DNA of 64,000 bases from Mesotaenium endlicherianum (lineage: Eukaryota > Streptophyta > Zygnematophyceae > Zygnematales > Mesotaeniaceae): NCBI GenBank assembly GCA_009602735.1, contig WELA01012513.1, positions 403,960 through 467,959 of the forward strand. Reading direction: 5' to 3'. The number at the start of each line of letters is the position of its first letter. The first letter of the stretch is position 1. Positions 9,400 through 21,500 of this stretch are shown here, piece after piece. Made by a program: the position numbers and the translations under genes. The notes below the pieces were generated by a model. It saw only the letters and a list, made by a program, of their open reading frames with translations. It was not told the origin of the DNA and searched no databases.

Positions 9400-10233
9400 G
9401 CCGTTTGAGAGGGGTGAGGAAGGAGGGAGAGGGAACTAACTTGAGAGAGAACGAGCCCTGCAATGGACAAGGAGTGAAAGAGAGGGCAACAGGAGACAAC
9501 CCACCTGGGGTTGACGTTGAGGCTGCTGACGGGGACGATCCCGCGAGGCAGGCGGCCAGAGGGGCCCAGGTGGACGACTGGTGGGAGCCGCTGGGGTCAC
9601 GAGGGAAGCTGGCACAGGTGGGATGGCGGACCGTGGACGCCGGCGTAGGAGCTCGTGCGTAATCTTGTCCTGGGCGTGCGTGAGAGCAGCAGAAGATACA
9701 GTGAACAAAGAGGGAGGGAGCAGTGCGCCTGCGCGCAACTACGAAGCTGGAGGGGGAATAAACGGCGCGGGACGAGGGACAACGAAAAATGGCGACGGAG
9801 CCGTATGGGCCGGACGAGCCGGTAGCTGGTCCGGATCACTCGAAGTAGGGAAACCGACAGACAGTTGCGGTGAGGAAGGACGTAAGTCCTCGTCACGGCG
9901 AGCATAAGTAACTTGACCGATACAAGAGGTGACTGTGTAAGATACACCCTCATCTGCAAATTGCAATAGTTCCCCTAGAGGACTCAAAACCACCTGGGCT
10001 GTGCGGCGAACGACGGGCACGGTCGTCGGAGCTGGCGAGGGAGAAACTGCTGAAGCTGCGACGATCTCCACCACCATCAATGCTGTAAGGAGTGGTCCTG
10101 GGGATGCACGAGGCGGAGTTGCCGGTCGTGGCGGGCTAGGAAGTTGGAGCAGGTCCGCCACCACTTGGGCATATGAAGGGGAAGAAGCAAGTCGCGCTTG
10201 ACGGAAGCCGCTGCCGCGCGCAAGTTGTTGCAC
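9400..10233 (-). pseudogene. Element A Pro/Ala-rich region between gag and protease
   Basis: Minus-strand frame 10233-9739 (same frame as the protease, separated by a stop at 9739) encodes a Pro/Ser/Ala-rich stretch with no domain I recognise. 9738-9400 is likewise low-complexity. It occupies the place of the linker between nucleocapsid and protease in B and D. Confidence 0.5.
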
Positions 10234-12141
10234 ACCAGCTGGGCCTGCTGCTGGGCCGCGGGGACGTCGTCTGGGAGGATGACCAAGGTACCTGCATCAG
10301 CAGGACGAGCTAGCACATCCTGAACTGGTACGGGCAGCCGGGCATAAGCGGGCCCCAAGGTATCATCGGGCTCAAACAGGTCGAACGATCGCGGGAGCTG
10401 AGCAGACTGCTCAACGCTCCGCCCATGGTCGGGTCCTACAGCTGGGGTAGCAAGGCCCTCTGCGGCAGCCACACGACGATTGTGAACTGCATGGACACCT
10501 ACGACTGGATCTCCGTCCTCCTCCTCAGTCACATTATATGCATGATCGGGCGGTCGGGGAAACCAGGAAGGGTAGGTGGAACCAGGCCCACGAGGCGGGA
10601 GGGGATGCAAACCAACAAACTGAGTAGGAATAGGATCAGGCTGCGACCCTACGCAACGATGCATGTCCTGCATGCCGGCCTGCATGATAGGCAACTGCTG
10701 GCGCATAAAGAAATCCTGCGCGGTGGGGTTACAGTTAGGTTCATAGTTAGGTTTAGGGCTAGGGTTAGGGTTTGGATGAGCGACCCCAGCCTGGTATGCA
10801 AATGGGAATGAACTGGGAACAGGTGAGTAGGGAGAGGGGTGCCCTGCAAAACTGCTATGCGGAGACGGAAACCCCAAGACTCCCGGATAAAAGCTCGGAA
10901 ACGCAGGGGGTGGAGAAGCATAGTAAGATGGCACCTGGGCTATGGGAACGCCGCTGAGCCCTGCAGGTGGCACTGTGCCCTTCTGGGGCTTGAATGACCA
11001 CCCCGTCGGCGCCAAATGGGGATGAAGGAGAAAACACTTCTCCACCAGGTGAACCTTCTGGCGGCAGTAGTCGCACACTGGAACCACGCGCTTGGGTGCG
11101 ACAGCAGGTCTCGCTCCCAGGACGGCCGCGGTGATTGGCGGAGTAGGTACCTGCACTGCATGCACTCCTATGGCTCTCCCTTTGGTAGTCCTACGCTCGG
11201 CTTGCGACGCTGCCTACACCATCTCGATCTGCTCAGCCCACCGACAAACCTCGTGTACACTCCGCTGTGGTATAGCAGTGAGAGCAAGCTGATGATTAAG
11301 GGTCTAACACAAAGAAGTAAAAGCAGAGGAAGCACTGATGAACTTGATGCAAGCCTGAGTCACATCCACGTACATACCCGTATCCTCCCTCAACTGTTGG
11401 AAACGCTCATAAGCCATGATAGGAGTCTCGCGCGCGGAGCGCACAAAGTCTCTCAACTCATCCTGGCGGGAACGAGTGTTAGCGGGGAAGTGCTGACGAA
11501 ACATCTGCAAATGGGTGTCAATGCGATCCAAGACAGCTCCAGGCGCAGGACCATGCAAAGGTAAAATTATGCCAAGTACTTGCCTGCTGCTGGCGCTATT
11601 GCATGACCCGATGATGGTGATCCGCCACACGAGCTGCAAGCTGCTCGACGAGGGTGGCATACGCCGGTAGAGCGAGCTCAACCGGTCCAGGGTCTGCAGG
11701 TTCCCCTGCCGCCCCCCCAACTAGTGTGAGTTCTCCCCCCTCACCCTCAATCGGGCCTAGCCCCGCCGCTGCGACAACCACTGCCGCGGCGGCGTCGTCT
11801 AGCCCAGCAGCCATGGCGGCTGCGGTAGCAGCAGCCGCAGCAACTATTTGAGGATGGTCCGCCGGCAGGACTGGAGGAGCCTCGATTATAGGAATAGGGG
11901 CGGCACCGGGCACAGCGTTCGGTACCGTCTGGACGATGTCAGCCCTAAACCTTTGGTAGAATAATAATGCCTCCCAGCCCAGGATTGAGGGTAACGTGTC
12001 AAAAAACAGGTTACGCGTGAGGTTGTGATTACGAGCGCGCATCAACGCCATCGAAGCGTCAATCTTAGATTCCAGTGCCACGATGGAAATGCCATCGGAG
12101 GGCCTCGTATAGGTTTGAGACAGCAACGTGGAAGTAGCCAT
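10077..12141 (-). pseudogene. Element A gag
   Basis: The likely start is the Met codon at 12139-12141 (MATSTLLSQTYTRPSDG). The protein has an Ala-rich run (AAAAATAAAMAAG) near 11800, a capsid-like helical region (RIDTHLQMFRQHFPANT, DELRDFVRSARE, MAYERFQQLRED) at about 11540-11350, and one zinc knuckle (CDYCRQKVHLVEKC) at about 11085-11044. A Pro/Tyr/Asn-rich region follows; its NPNPNPSPKPNYEPNCNP segment explains the telomere-like TTTAGGG strings near 10740-10775. At least one frameshift (about 11600-11700) and a stop (11304) break it. Confidence 0.75.
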
Positions 12142-12554
12142 GGTAGAAACTCCCTCAGAAGTGAACGAAAAGCCCTTGTGTGGAAAGCCAAACTCGCATG
12201 CACTCACACAACACTCAGATTGAGACTTTGTGTCGGCAGGATGATGAGAAAACGACTCGGGCGTGGGGTCCAAAGATAGTCCAAAAAAGGGCTTCAAGAT
12301 GGTAAGGGTGAACAGACGATGCAAAGGAAGCAAATCAGAGTCACCCACCTCCTCAGGCTCAGAGTCAAACAACACACTTGTGCGTGTAGAGATAAGAAGA
12401 TCGTGCACAAAATCGCGTTGGTACAACGCCCCACTCCGTGTACCTTTTGGGGTGTATTGCAAGCAACCTGCGCAGATCGAAAGGCAGGGACCCACTAGAC
12501 CTGAACTTTGCGAGCGCGAAAAAAGTGACGTTAGGAGAATTGTCGACTGCGCGC

Positions 12555-13199
12555 CTAGGCGAATTGGGTAGCGAACGGCGGGGAAACTACCCACAGGAGA
12601 AGGAGCAGCAGTACCTGACCCCCAATCCCCAGAGTGCAAACGACAAGTAGCGACCGGGGCGGCAGCTGCTGCTGCTGCTGGCACAACTGGGGCTGGCTCA
12701 ATTGCCTTGGCTCAGCTGCTGCAGGCTCATCTGCTGCTGTCGCAGCTGCTACTAAGTCAGCGGCCGAGGGCGGCAAATGCTGATACCGCATTGGCGCAGC
12801 TGCGACCGACGCAGCTGCTGCTGAGTCAGCTGCTGCGGACCTCGCCGACACTGGCACAGCTACAGCTGACGTGACTGCTGCAGACTCAGCAGCTGCTGGC
12901 GCGGACGCGGGCGGCACAACAGCTGTTGGACGGCTGGAGCTGACTCAGCTGTGGCCGGGTCAACTGCTGCTGCTGACTCAGTTGCTGCTGAATCAGCTAC
13001 TGCTTACTCAGCTGCTGCCGGGTAGCTGCTGCTGGCATAGATGCTGCTAAATCAGCTACTGCTCATGCAGCTGCTGCCAGTACAGCAGCTACTGTAGAGT
13101 ATACCCCCCTCTTTCTCAATTGCCCACACCCAACGTACACAACCCGGCCAACTAAAGGGCCAGGAGTGCTCGCACACACCCACAAAGCTCGCACACACC
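12555..13199. repeat. GCT/CAG-rich low-complexity expansion
   Basis: From about 12655 to 13095 the sequence is a degenerate run of CAGCTGCTG and GACTCAGCTGCTG units. On the minus strand it gives an Ala/Ser/Gln-rich frame (12917-12555). It lies in the 5' leader of A, where the inner third of its 5' LTR and the primer site should be, and it has apparently replaced or displaced them. I found no primer binding site here. Confidence 0.65.
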
Positions 13200-13836
13200 C
13201 ACAACATACAAAGCTAACACCGAAATGGTGTTAGTTCGCGGCCTAAATAGCGTGCCCTCAAATGCTAGGCCCAGTGCATGCAAAACACAACCAAACTCTA
13301 CTAACTACGATGAACGTGTCATCGCGTCATCTCACACAAATCCGAAATCAACTAAATATGAAAAAGAGGTGAACCTAAAGGTCGACAAGCACACGTACAA
13401 CTAGTGAGCAAACAAAAGGAACCCGACACCCCAATGTCCCCTACTCTCTCTAACCCCTTGCAATCCGTGGGCATACCCATGGGAATTGCCTATGGTACAG
13501 TGATGATCTAGCCATGGGCAATGGGGGATCCCACTGGGTACCCGCGCCGACCCTTCAGGCGAGCGAACCTGAAGGTTGACCTACTCACATGTGGGCAGCA
13601 ACACCATGTGTGAAGGTGAAGGAAGTGCGCGTGTTCTGGGAGGGAGCCTCACAGCTGCTCAACAGCAGAACCTCGTGAGCAGATCATGGGTCCCAGTGTT
13701 CACCACCAATGCACATAGACTAGACCATCCTCGCCTATCGCCCTAACTCGACTAACCACTAGAACCTGTCATTGACCCACCACCCTTTGGGAACACGACC
13801 AGACACCAAGAGGACACAACAAGAACGGGCACGACA
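13200..13836 (-). repeat. Element A 5' LTR, incomplete
   Basis: Matches the 3135-3768 part of the left LTR (from ACATACAAAGCTAACACC to CACGACA) with scattered substitutions. The remaining inner ~375 bp are missing or diverged beyond recognition. The hairpins at 3149-3171 and 3483-3508 are conserved here. Confidence 0.85.
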
Positions 13837-13840
13837 GTGT

Positions 13841-13947
13841 TCTCAAAGTTGCACTGAGATTGACTTCGCAAGTATTTATACTTGCCAACGCTAGCCATCT
13901 GAGTGTGCTTGGCACTCCTGCGACACCTATGTTAGGGGGTTGTGACA
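13841..13947 (-). repeat. LTR of remnant R, outer part
   Basis: Sequence to the right of A's duplication. It ends in GGGGGTTGTGACA, which on the minus strand reads TGTCACAACCCCC, a typical LTR start, and complements the TGTAAC start at 2435. It is the continuation of 2435-2755 interrupted by A. Confidence 0.5.
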
Positions 13948-14485
13948 GGACAGCTGTACCTGTTGAACGTGACAACCCAAAAGGTATACCTCTCCACGTG
14001 ACATGTGAAAGGAGACAAACCTCTCCTTGAGAGGTTTCGTTATTACGCTTGGCTTATGCAAAGAGCCTCATCACTTTATGTAGGTGTCATAGTGCCTCTT
14101 GGTAATATATTATGTATCCGTAATATATATTATATATCCCAATATGTATATACGTATTCTACTTGATAATAGAAAGTACAGCGCTATGTACTTTTGTATT
14201 ATACTTGATAATACAATGTATATAGCGAAATCAATCGCTGGCTCCCTTGGGCCACTTTCAAAGGTGTTTTCTTACGGGTTAACAATAGCCGTTAACCAAA
14301 AACAATGACAATCGTTATCCAAAATAATGAACGTCATAATGAGTTAATTAATGAGTGATTAACTAAGACATTCCTTCAAAATCAATCAAGCTAACATTAT
14401 GATTAATTATGTCGTACTATTGCGAAGTAATGTCGCGACTGCTATCCACTTGACGGTGCCGCACGCGCAGCGCAAGTCACGGCCG
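13948..14485. other. AT-rich spacer between remnant R and element B
   Basis: No gene seen. 14100-14240 is very AT-rich, with repeated TACTTGATAATA and ATATATTAT strings, and could be an old matrix-type or LTR remnant. The short open frame at 14099-14308 is only AT-rich composition. Confidence 0.5.
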
Positions 14486-15662
14486 CCCAGGTACGGGAAG
14501 TCAGCATTGACTCACTGACCAGAGGATCGAATCAGCGGTCATGTTGAAGTCGTTGTCACTGTCAAAGTGGTCACGACATGTCACACCCACACCCAGGACG
14601 GGATGGGGATGTGAACCGAGTGGTCAGCCGAAAGGCTAGGGGCATGGAATCAGCAATGAGCCAGACTAGCGAGTGTCAAGAAAGATACTGATCAATCGGC
14701 TGTCCAAGCCAAGCACAGCGGGGATGTTGCAAAGGGCGTTGTGTGCCTCCTCGGCTAGGCCCTTAGGTGACTGGTCACGGCCTGAGCGTTCATCCTAAAT
14801 GCTGCCAGCCAGCCACATAGGCGTGATTGTCAGCTGGAAGGCTAAGTGGTCACGCGCAACAATCCCAATGCATGCATGCATGCTGAATGACAACTTCTAA
14901 GCTGTGTGAGAGCTGCTGGGTAAGGACACCATGCAAGCTAAGCGCTGTGACTAAGCACAAGTATTCTCGAAGGAGGACAGTGTGTGGTGCTTGTGAAAGG
15001 CACGAGTCCTGCCTGAAGCTACCTCATTCTTGCTCGCATTGTTGTCAAAGGAAGCTGAAGAAGCAGAAGGAGCGCAAAGAAGAAGGAGTTCCCAAGGCCA
15101 TAGAAGGGCCAAGACGCCACGCTTCTACCGACGCTGGAAGATTTCTTCTTAAGTGTATCATAGAAAAGTTAGGCCTCAGGAGTTCCCAAGAGAGGATCTC
15201 GCTGGTGGAAAGTAGAGAGCGGCAGCATAGAATCTGTTAGGAGATTAGCACAGATTAAGGTCAAACGCCGCAAGCGTGCGAGGGTCACTTAAAATGGTGA
15301 GTGCTGTGGTGGTCTCCAAGTTCTCAAAAGTCTCCATTGTCGAATTGTTGATAGCAAGAGTAGTATTAACAAGTAAAGCTCTCAGTAAAGAACTGAGTGA
15401 GCCCAGCCAAGCAGGGAAGAGCTGTTAAGGCGCGGTGTTGAGCGAAGAGCTCAGACCAGGCCAGCATAGATGTGCAGTTCAGAGTTTTGTAAGCTGTCAC
15501 TGGCGGAAGTTAAGCGAAAGCCTTGAAGGGCGATTTTCTCTGAAACTGGCATTGCCTGTTAAGCTGCTTAGACGTGATTTCTGCAAACTACAAACTTGTT
15601 CATTTTGTAAACCCTCAACTTGGGCAAAAGCCTGTGTGGAAGTAAGACGCTTCTGTCCTACT
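14486..15662 (+). repeat. Element B 5' LTR, lacking its first ~184 bp
   Basis: Nearly identical to 38542-39718. It begins abruptly at CCCAGGTACGGG, which corresponds to base 185 of the 3' LTR. It ends at TGTCCTACT, after which the gag leader begins. A short open frame at 14887-15240 is kept in both LTRs (39003-39296) but simply reflects LTR similarity. Confidence 0.85.
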
Positions 15663-15781
15663 TCTGAGAACTTCATTGATTGGTTCAGGTTAGCAAGAAT
15701 TCCCAAGTCAGTTGGGGATTGAGGCCTATGAAGGCTGCCCGTGTTCAACCTGGAAGGGGACCCGGAGAAATTCAACTGTAT

Positions 15782-17679
15782 ATGCGATTGAGGAGTGGAA
15801 GACTCTACCACTCTGTGGAGCCTGCAGAAGGTTCTGATTCTAGCCAGAGTCCACGAGAAAGTGAGACTTCTGAGCAAATTGGCAACCGGTGGATTGAGCA
15901 ACCGTTGAGAGACAAGTCTCGTCATAACTCCGCAAGCGATGAGAACCCAGATAATACACAAGCCTTTGTAGTTGATTTGGGCAGAGAGCAAGACGTGTGG
16001 GGAAGAGTCAGTGAGTCCTGTTCACCGTTCAAAATGGCCGGTGATGATCGGGATGAAAATCCTAAGTTCAAGCTGTCTGCAAAGTGTTTTAGCGGACGAA
16101 CCAGCGGAAATGGTCTCACTTTCCAAGAGTTTGATGAGGTCTATTGGGCAGAATTCTTTGAGAAGATTCGGAAGGATTCTTCTTATACGCAATCTGTCGC
16201 ATTTATAGGCTTTGTTCAGTACTTGGACAAGGATGCCCTGCTGTTATATCGCCAATTCCGGAAGGTTGAGGATCTCACCCAGGAATGGGCGTTTGAAGAA
16301 CAGAAAAGGGCTAGGGATTTAAAAATCCAGAAAGAGGCTGCGAAAGTCCGAATGTCCGCTTTATCTTCAGGAAGAACAGTGACAACTGCACCTGTTGAGA
16401 GCATAGACTTAGCTGCACTAACACAAGAAATAACAGAGGTCATGAGGCAACTCACTGAGGGCCAGCAAAAGGCTGCCACTCAAGATGATGATGCCGGCTC
16501 TGGCGCAGAGGTGCGAAAGGTGTGTGCAGAATTGTCTGAAAAGATTGCTAAAGCTCAGGAACGAGTAACACGCAGAGCTACACCTCTCAATGGTCAGCAA
16601 AGCGATAGCGCCACGACAGAGGCAAGCCATGCTCAAGCCTTGGCTAGCTGTCGTAAAAATATGGAGGCTGGGGATGATCAGCTAGACTCCACGCATTGCC
16701 TGCGTTGTTTCTTCAAGTTGCTTGAAGCACGATTCCCAGAGGATTGCAGATACACCGTTATGTACATTTCGTTCGTCAGAAGAACGAGATAGTCATGGAG
16801 GACAAATCCAGATTGGTAGATCTCGCCAAAAAGGTAAAATATACGAGCCCAGAATAGTGGCTGACAAGTTTCTGTTGTGCTTGGGCAAGAAAATAGATCG
16901 TGAAATCAGGCCACATTTGTTTGCAGAGCACGGGATTGATTGGGACATCGACGAGGCGGCTGAAATAGCACGTAATGTTGAAGAAGGTAAAGTGTGGTAT
17001 AAAGAGGCTTCCAGGATGCTTATGGCTCCTGAGAGGAGAGAGGAATTCTCTTCGCCTAAGGCCAACAGCTCTAATTTTTCAATTTAAGAAAAAGAGCGGG
17101 TCTTTCAATAAGTTTGTTGAGCACGCCAACACTGCTGAAACAGCAGAGAGTTGTTGGAATTGCGGAAAATCAGGATATCAGAAGCAAGACTGTCCGTACT
17201 TAGATGCTAAGCAACTACTCGCTAGCAAAGCGCAGATATGCGCACATTGCAGTAAGAAGAGACACTCGGAAGATGAGTGCTGGTCTAAGGACCCAAATCT
17301 AAAGTCGCCCTGGGCAAATGCTGCCACGAAAGAGGCAGACAAAGAGAAAAAGAAAGAAAAGGGTGGCTCTGGTAACTGCAAGGGTAACCAGAAGTATGAA
17401 GCTATGAGTGCAAAAATCGCTAAGTTGAAAGCACAGTTTGCAAAAGTAAATGCGCCCAATGTCTATTATGATGCAGACATTGCAGAAAAGACCGTCTGCA
17501 AAGGCAAGAAGCGGCTGCCTGAAAAGGCTGTGGATGCAACGGCTGCCGAGCAAGCAGATCACAACCGTCTGGTGCCAAGGAATGTTGGGAAGCTTCCTCA
17601 GACTTTTCGGATCACTCTGGATGAAAATGAGATCTCGCAGCTACGACAAACCAGGCCCGGGTCGCCGCAAGACATTTAG
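15782..17679 (+). pseudogene. Element B gag (capsid and two-zinc-knuckle nucleocapsid)
   Basis: The start is chosen at ATG 15782 (MRLRSGRLYHS), which resembles the gag N-termini of D (MPTRSGLTY) and F (MVRTRSQ). A capsid-like region with coiled-coil character (VEDLTQEWAFEEQKRARD, Lys/Glu/Gln-rich) fills the first frame to about 16760. The frame then shifts (HFVRQKNEIVMEDKSR, then KFLLCLGKKIDREIRP), with a TAG at about 16856 and another shift near 17090. Nucleocapsid knuckles follow at 17151-17280: CWNCGKSGYQKQDC and CAHCSKKRHSEDEC. The tail is Lys-rich. Gag packages the element RNA; zinc knuckles bind RNA. Multiple frame breaks make this copy non-functional. Confidence 0.8.
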
Positions 17680-17689
17680 TTTTTCGCTG

Positions 17690-18436
17690 GAGAAGCTGAA
17701 GGCCCTGGTGAAACACCGGATCCAGCATGCTCCGTTGCTTTCTCTCGCTGATTTGCATATCACTTACCCATTCACGGTTGAAGAGGCTATACATCAGCTG
17801 GATATAGCTGTGGAAGGTGCAAATAGCGCCTCATTGCCCACCAAATTTAGCACCGTGAGAGTGCAAAATAAGGATGGTGCATTGATCTTCAACAACTGGG
17901 CAGCTCCCAACATTCTGTTGGATACAGGCGCACAGCCAGTCATTTTGGGAAAACGAGCTGTGAAAGCTCTAGGTTTGACGACAAGGGACCTGAAAGAGAG
18001 TCCTTTTCAATTGAAAATTGCCTCACGACAAGTCTCAAAGTCTTGTGGGATTACCCGCAAGCCTGTGAAAATCACAGTATATCCAGGGAAACCTGAAGAG
18101 GCGTCACTATTCATGGAGTGCACAGTGCCGGAAGCTGAGAACTATGATGTTCTCTTGGGAACAGAAGCATTGATTCCCTTGGGTATGGTCATTGATATGC
18201 AAAAACAGAGAGTGACTTACCAGTCAACAGATTGGCAGCCGGCAGGAGAAATTCCTGTGAAAATGGTTTGCATAGGAGAAGCAAACTACGAACTGCTAGA
18301 CTGCTACGTTAATGACAGGTACCCAGAAGCCAGCGACAACCTCATGAAGCAAGAAGAGGAAAGCTATAAGCATCAACATGCCAACACCCTTGGTATGGCA
18401 ATCCCGGATCATGAAGCAGCTGGAAACTGTGAGTAA
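17690..18436 (+). CDS. Element B aspartic protease
   Basis: Open frame from about 17690 to a TAA at 18434-18436. ILLDTGAQPVILGKRAVKALGL contains the catalytic DTG, and ENYDVLLGTEALIPLGMVIDM is the second conserved half. A region before the DTG (SLEKLKALVKHRIQH) probably links to nucleocapsid. The C-terminal 60 residues have no recognised domain. In B the frame closes 104 bp before the DNMT ATG and in another frame, whereas in A the protease and DNMT are continuous. Confidence 0.85.
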   Translation, partial: EKLKALVKHRIQHAPLLSLADLHITYPFTVEEAIHQLDIAVEGANSASLPTKFSTVRVQNKDGALIFNNWAAPNILLDTGAQPVILGKRAVKALGLTTRDLKESPFQLKIASRQVSKSCGITRKPVKITVYPGKPEEASLFMECTVPEAENYDVLLGTEALIPLGMVIDMQKQRVTYQSTDWQPAGEIPVKMVCIGEANYELLDCYVNDRYPEASDNLMKQEEESYKHQHANTLGMAIPDHEAAGNCE

Positions 18437-18539
18437 TAGGGACCACGGCCCGCAAGAGCTGCTGCCAGTACCCTACCCAGTTACCTCCTCTGCAAATCTG
18501 ATGTCTGGAGTGGAGCCGCTGCCGTAAGGCATTGTCAGG

Positions 18540-21500
18540 ATGGAAGATCCTTTCCGCAAAAGGGAAGTGGTGGTGTTGGAATTATTCGCCGGACTTGGCT
18601 CTGGGACCATAGCATTGATCCAGCGAGGAATACAGGTGGCCAAAGTCCTGTATGTGGACAACAATGACCACGCTTTTCGAGCATTACAAGAGGTCATGAA
18701 TCAGATTCGGCAAATGCATCATTTTAAAGGGTTGGCGCCTGCATATAGCAATGTCGAGCGCATTGCCGGAGGCAACATTATGAACGTGAAGCCTGAATAC
18801 CTGTATGGCTACAAGATTGATTGGATTTCTGCTGGATTCCCTTGCCAACCATTTTCTCAAGTTGGAAACAGGAGGGGATTCAGTGACCCACGAGCACAAC
18901 ATTGGGGATGGATGGTGAAAATCATCAGCATGCTGCGGGAACGTCAGCACTATCACCCACCTGTGTTTGTGATTGAGAACGTACATCCAGGAATGGACTA
19001 CAATCAGATGAAGCCGGGAGAACCATGGCTGATTTTCGACTCCACTTTGGGCCATCATGTGCTAATCAACGACGCCAAGCACGGGAGATTATCCCATAGG
19101 GCCAGGATCGTTTGGACCAACGACATGTCTATCGAGGTTCTGAGAGAAATGGAGATCATTACACGGCGATCACCGACAGCATTGACAGTGGAAAGGGCAC
19201 TGGCAGTGCATACCAAACCAGTGACCTGGAGGGATTCCTATCCACAGTGTGTCATCAACGAACCAGGCCAGCGAAGAGTGGTATTGCCTACCTTTACAGC
19301 ATATCCAGGATCCCGAGCCTTCAGAGGAGGTGGACCAGGAATGGTCAAAGACGTATATAAAAGAGACACCGTGTGGAGAGTGTCCACCGCGGTGGAAAAG
19401 GGCAAATGCCTTGGAATACCCCACACCATAGCTCGGCATATAGCCGGTGCTGTAGGATCAGATGAAGCTGCAAAGATTCTCGGCAACATGATCGGGCAGC
19501 ACTCTATGACTTGGTTGGTGGAAACAATCATGACATGGCAACAGTTGACCTTCACTGACAAGCCTATGCCGAGACCAAGACCATTAACAATTGGGATCAA
19601 TGTGGTGCCAACATCTGATAAGAGGGCTATCAAAACGGCACATCAGCAAATAGAAGAATACTGGGTGCAAAGAGACGCAGCGGAAGCCGCTGTAGACAGA
19701 GCATTCAGGAGAGATAGGGTGGCAAAACTGATTAGATGTCAGGATCTATGGGATGGGATTGATTTTTGGACCAATGAATCACAAGCACCTCTGGAAAGAG
19801 AGGATACTCCCATGAGGGATCAGGCGCCTGAGCAAGCAGCACCGCTGCCAGGAGTGGAAGACGATACGCATGGCACCCCATCATCTGTGAGAAACGCCAC
19901 TCACAGCCAGATTTTTGGGAGCTCATCTCCCGGAGCAACGACATCAATACGTGAAGAGACCCCAGAAGAGGCCAGGTCAGGGTATGATACCCCCTTCAGT
20001 CCAAGAGCAGCTGGGCGCGGAGACTATTGGCAGGAAAGCTCAAGTAGCTGGGAAGGCAACCAAAAGTGTCTATCGTCTTCACCAGAGCGAGCATCGTTAC
20101 AAGACATGTCAGAAGAATCTGAGAAGAAGGCTCCTGAGCCTACAGGTGAAAATACGGGATATTGCCTGACCCAAGAACTAAGACAAGAACGCCAGTACAA
20201 TCTTGGTGAATGGGCCGAAGAGAGTAGCCAGAACTCAGGAGATTCAGGAGGGTCTGCAAAGACCATATGTCTCGAAGTGATATTTGAAGAACGCCAGGAG
20301 GAGTTGGACAAGAAACTGTCTACAACACCTGCCTTGATGAGCCCAGAGCCGCAAGCTAAGGGGCAACAGCAGGGTTCAGCCAGTCAAACAGCTGAATCCA
20401 TTGCAAGGCAAATCATGGAGCAGCTGCTGGACGCAGACGCCCAACAACACAAGGAAAGGGAAGTGGCTAAGGCGGCAAGCGCTCTGCAATCAGCCATCGT
20501 CAACTTGGCGAAGCTCAACACAGATAATGAAGAAGAAACGCCACCACCTGGAGCGGAGAAATCAGTAAAAAATGAGGCAGACATGCCAGACCTTCCAAGG
20601 TTTGACCTGCCGTTAGTCACCAATGAAGAGGAGATTCAGGAAGCAATTCCACGTTTTCCTACCCCAGAACTGGACTTATTGGAGCTACAAGAACTCAGAA
20701 CAGATGATTGGGTGAACGACCAATTGATGATGGAAGGACCCAGCCCGGCCGATCTTTACAACGATCTAATGTCGCCTACATCCAGCACTCCAACCGCGAA
20801 TTTTCTAGCACCAGAAGCTACTCCACATCAGCTACAACAGCCACAGGAAGTGGCTGCCTGCACCGCTAAGGTGGAACCAACACAAGGAAATCCTCATGGT
20901 CGCGCAAGCAGACCAAGAAAGGTTGCTCGGGAAGGGAATGCACCTTTCAGGCAGATGTTGATGCGTTATTTCAAGTACAGGGGAACAACTCAGAGAGAAG
21001 GGGTTCCAAAAGGAACCACGGCTCCTCCTCCACAACCTATCCTAGAGATTTTGCAGAGAGAGGGAGAGGATGGCTTAATTCGCAAAACCATGACATTGGA
21101 AATTCACATTCCCATGGTGCGCCCCTCATCCACTGGAACATGGGAGAAGGACAGTTCAGCTCCTAGAACACCTGCAGTGTTTGAAAGGGAACTGGTAGAG
21201 CTGAGAAGCACAATAAGTCGCTTGATAGCAGAAAATGCTGTATACGCACAACTAGCTGCGGCTCAAAGATCGCAGACTATGACACAAACATGGACGGTTA
21301 CGCCACCAGCCAAGGAGGAGTTTGGCACAACCGTTGCGCGCATAGCTACCATTGAGCGAGAATGGGGTTGGACAATCAACCCCGGAGCAGATCCAGCAGG
21401 GTGGCCTTTGCCAAACCCACCCCCACCACGTGAAGAAGGAGGAACAGGGACCAGCTGGACTGCGGCCAATGAAGAAAGATTCTTGAGGCAGCCCATCCGG

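Larger units (their letters stand above)
2756..13836 (-). mobile_element. Element A: Gypsy retrotransposon with DNMT and PHD finger
   Basis: Minus-strand LTR retrotransposon of 11.1 kb. It is bounded by LTR ends TGTCGT (2756) and ACGACA (13836) and a 4-bp duplication GTGT at 2752-2755 and 13837-13840. Reading right to left it holds gag (Ala-rich, CCHC), aspartic protease (DTGAQ), a DNA cytosine methyltransferase, RT (YIDD), RNase H, integrase and a PHD finger. The copy is dead: there are frameshifts within gag, between DNMT halves and in integrase, plus stops. The LTRs are rearranged (complete copy, then a partial copy at the left; a shortened copy at the right). Its protein order matches element B, but protein identity is low, so A and B are separate lineages of one group. 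Confidence 0.88.

Noticed and set aside
10736-10780. Plant-telomere-like TTTAGGG/GTTAGGG strings
   Set aside because: Few and irregular; on the minus strand they encode the Asn-Pro repeat of A gag. No long array.
14099-14308. 69-codon frame in the AT-rich spacer
   Set aside because: Tyr/Ile-rich translation of TATA-type simple sequence.
14887-15240. 117-codon frame with Cys pairs in the 5' LTR of B (also 39003-39296)
   Set aside because: It is LTR sequence, and its 5' part differs between the two LTRs; the Cys pattern does not form a known zinc finger.
18540-19600. Bacterial restriction-modification methyltransferase or contamination
   Set aside because: It is framed by gag-protease and RT of one Gypsy element, a homologous remnant lies in A, and the flanking LTRs are eukaryotic.
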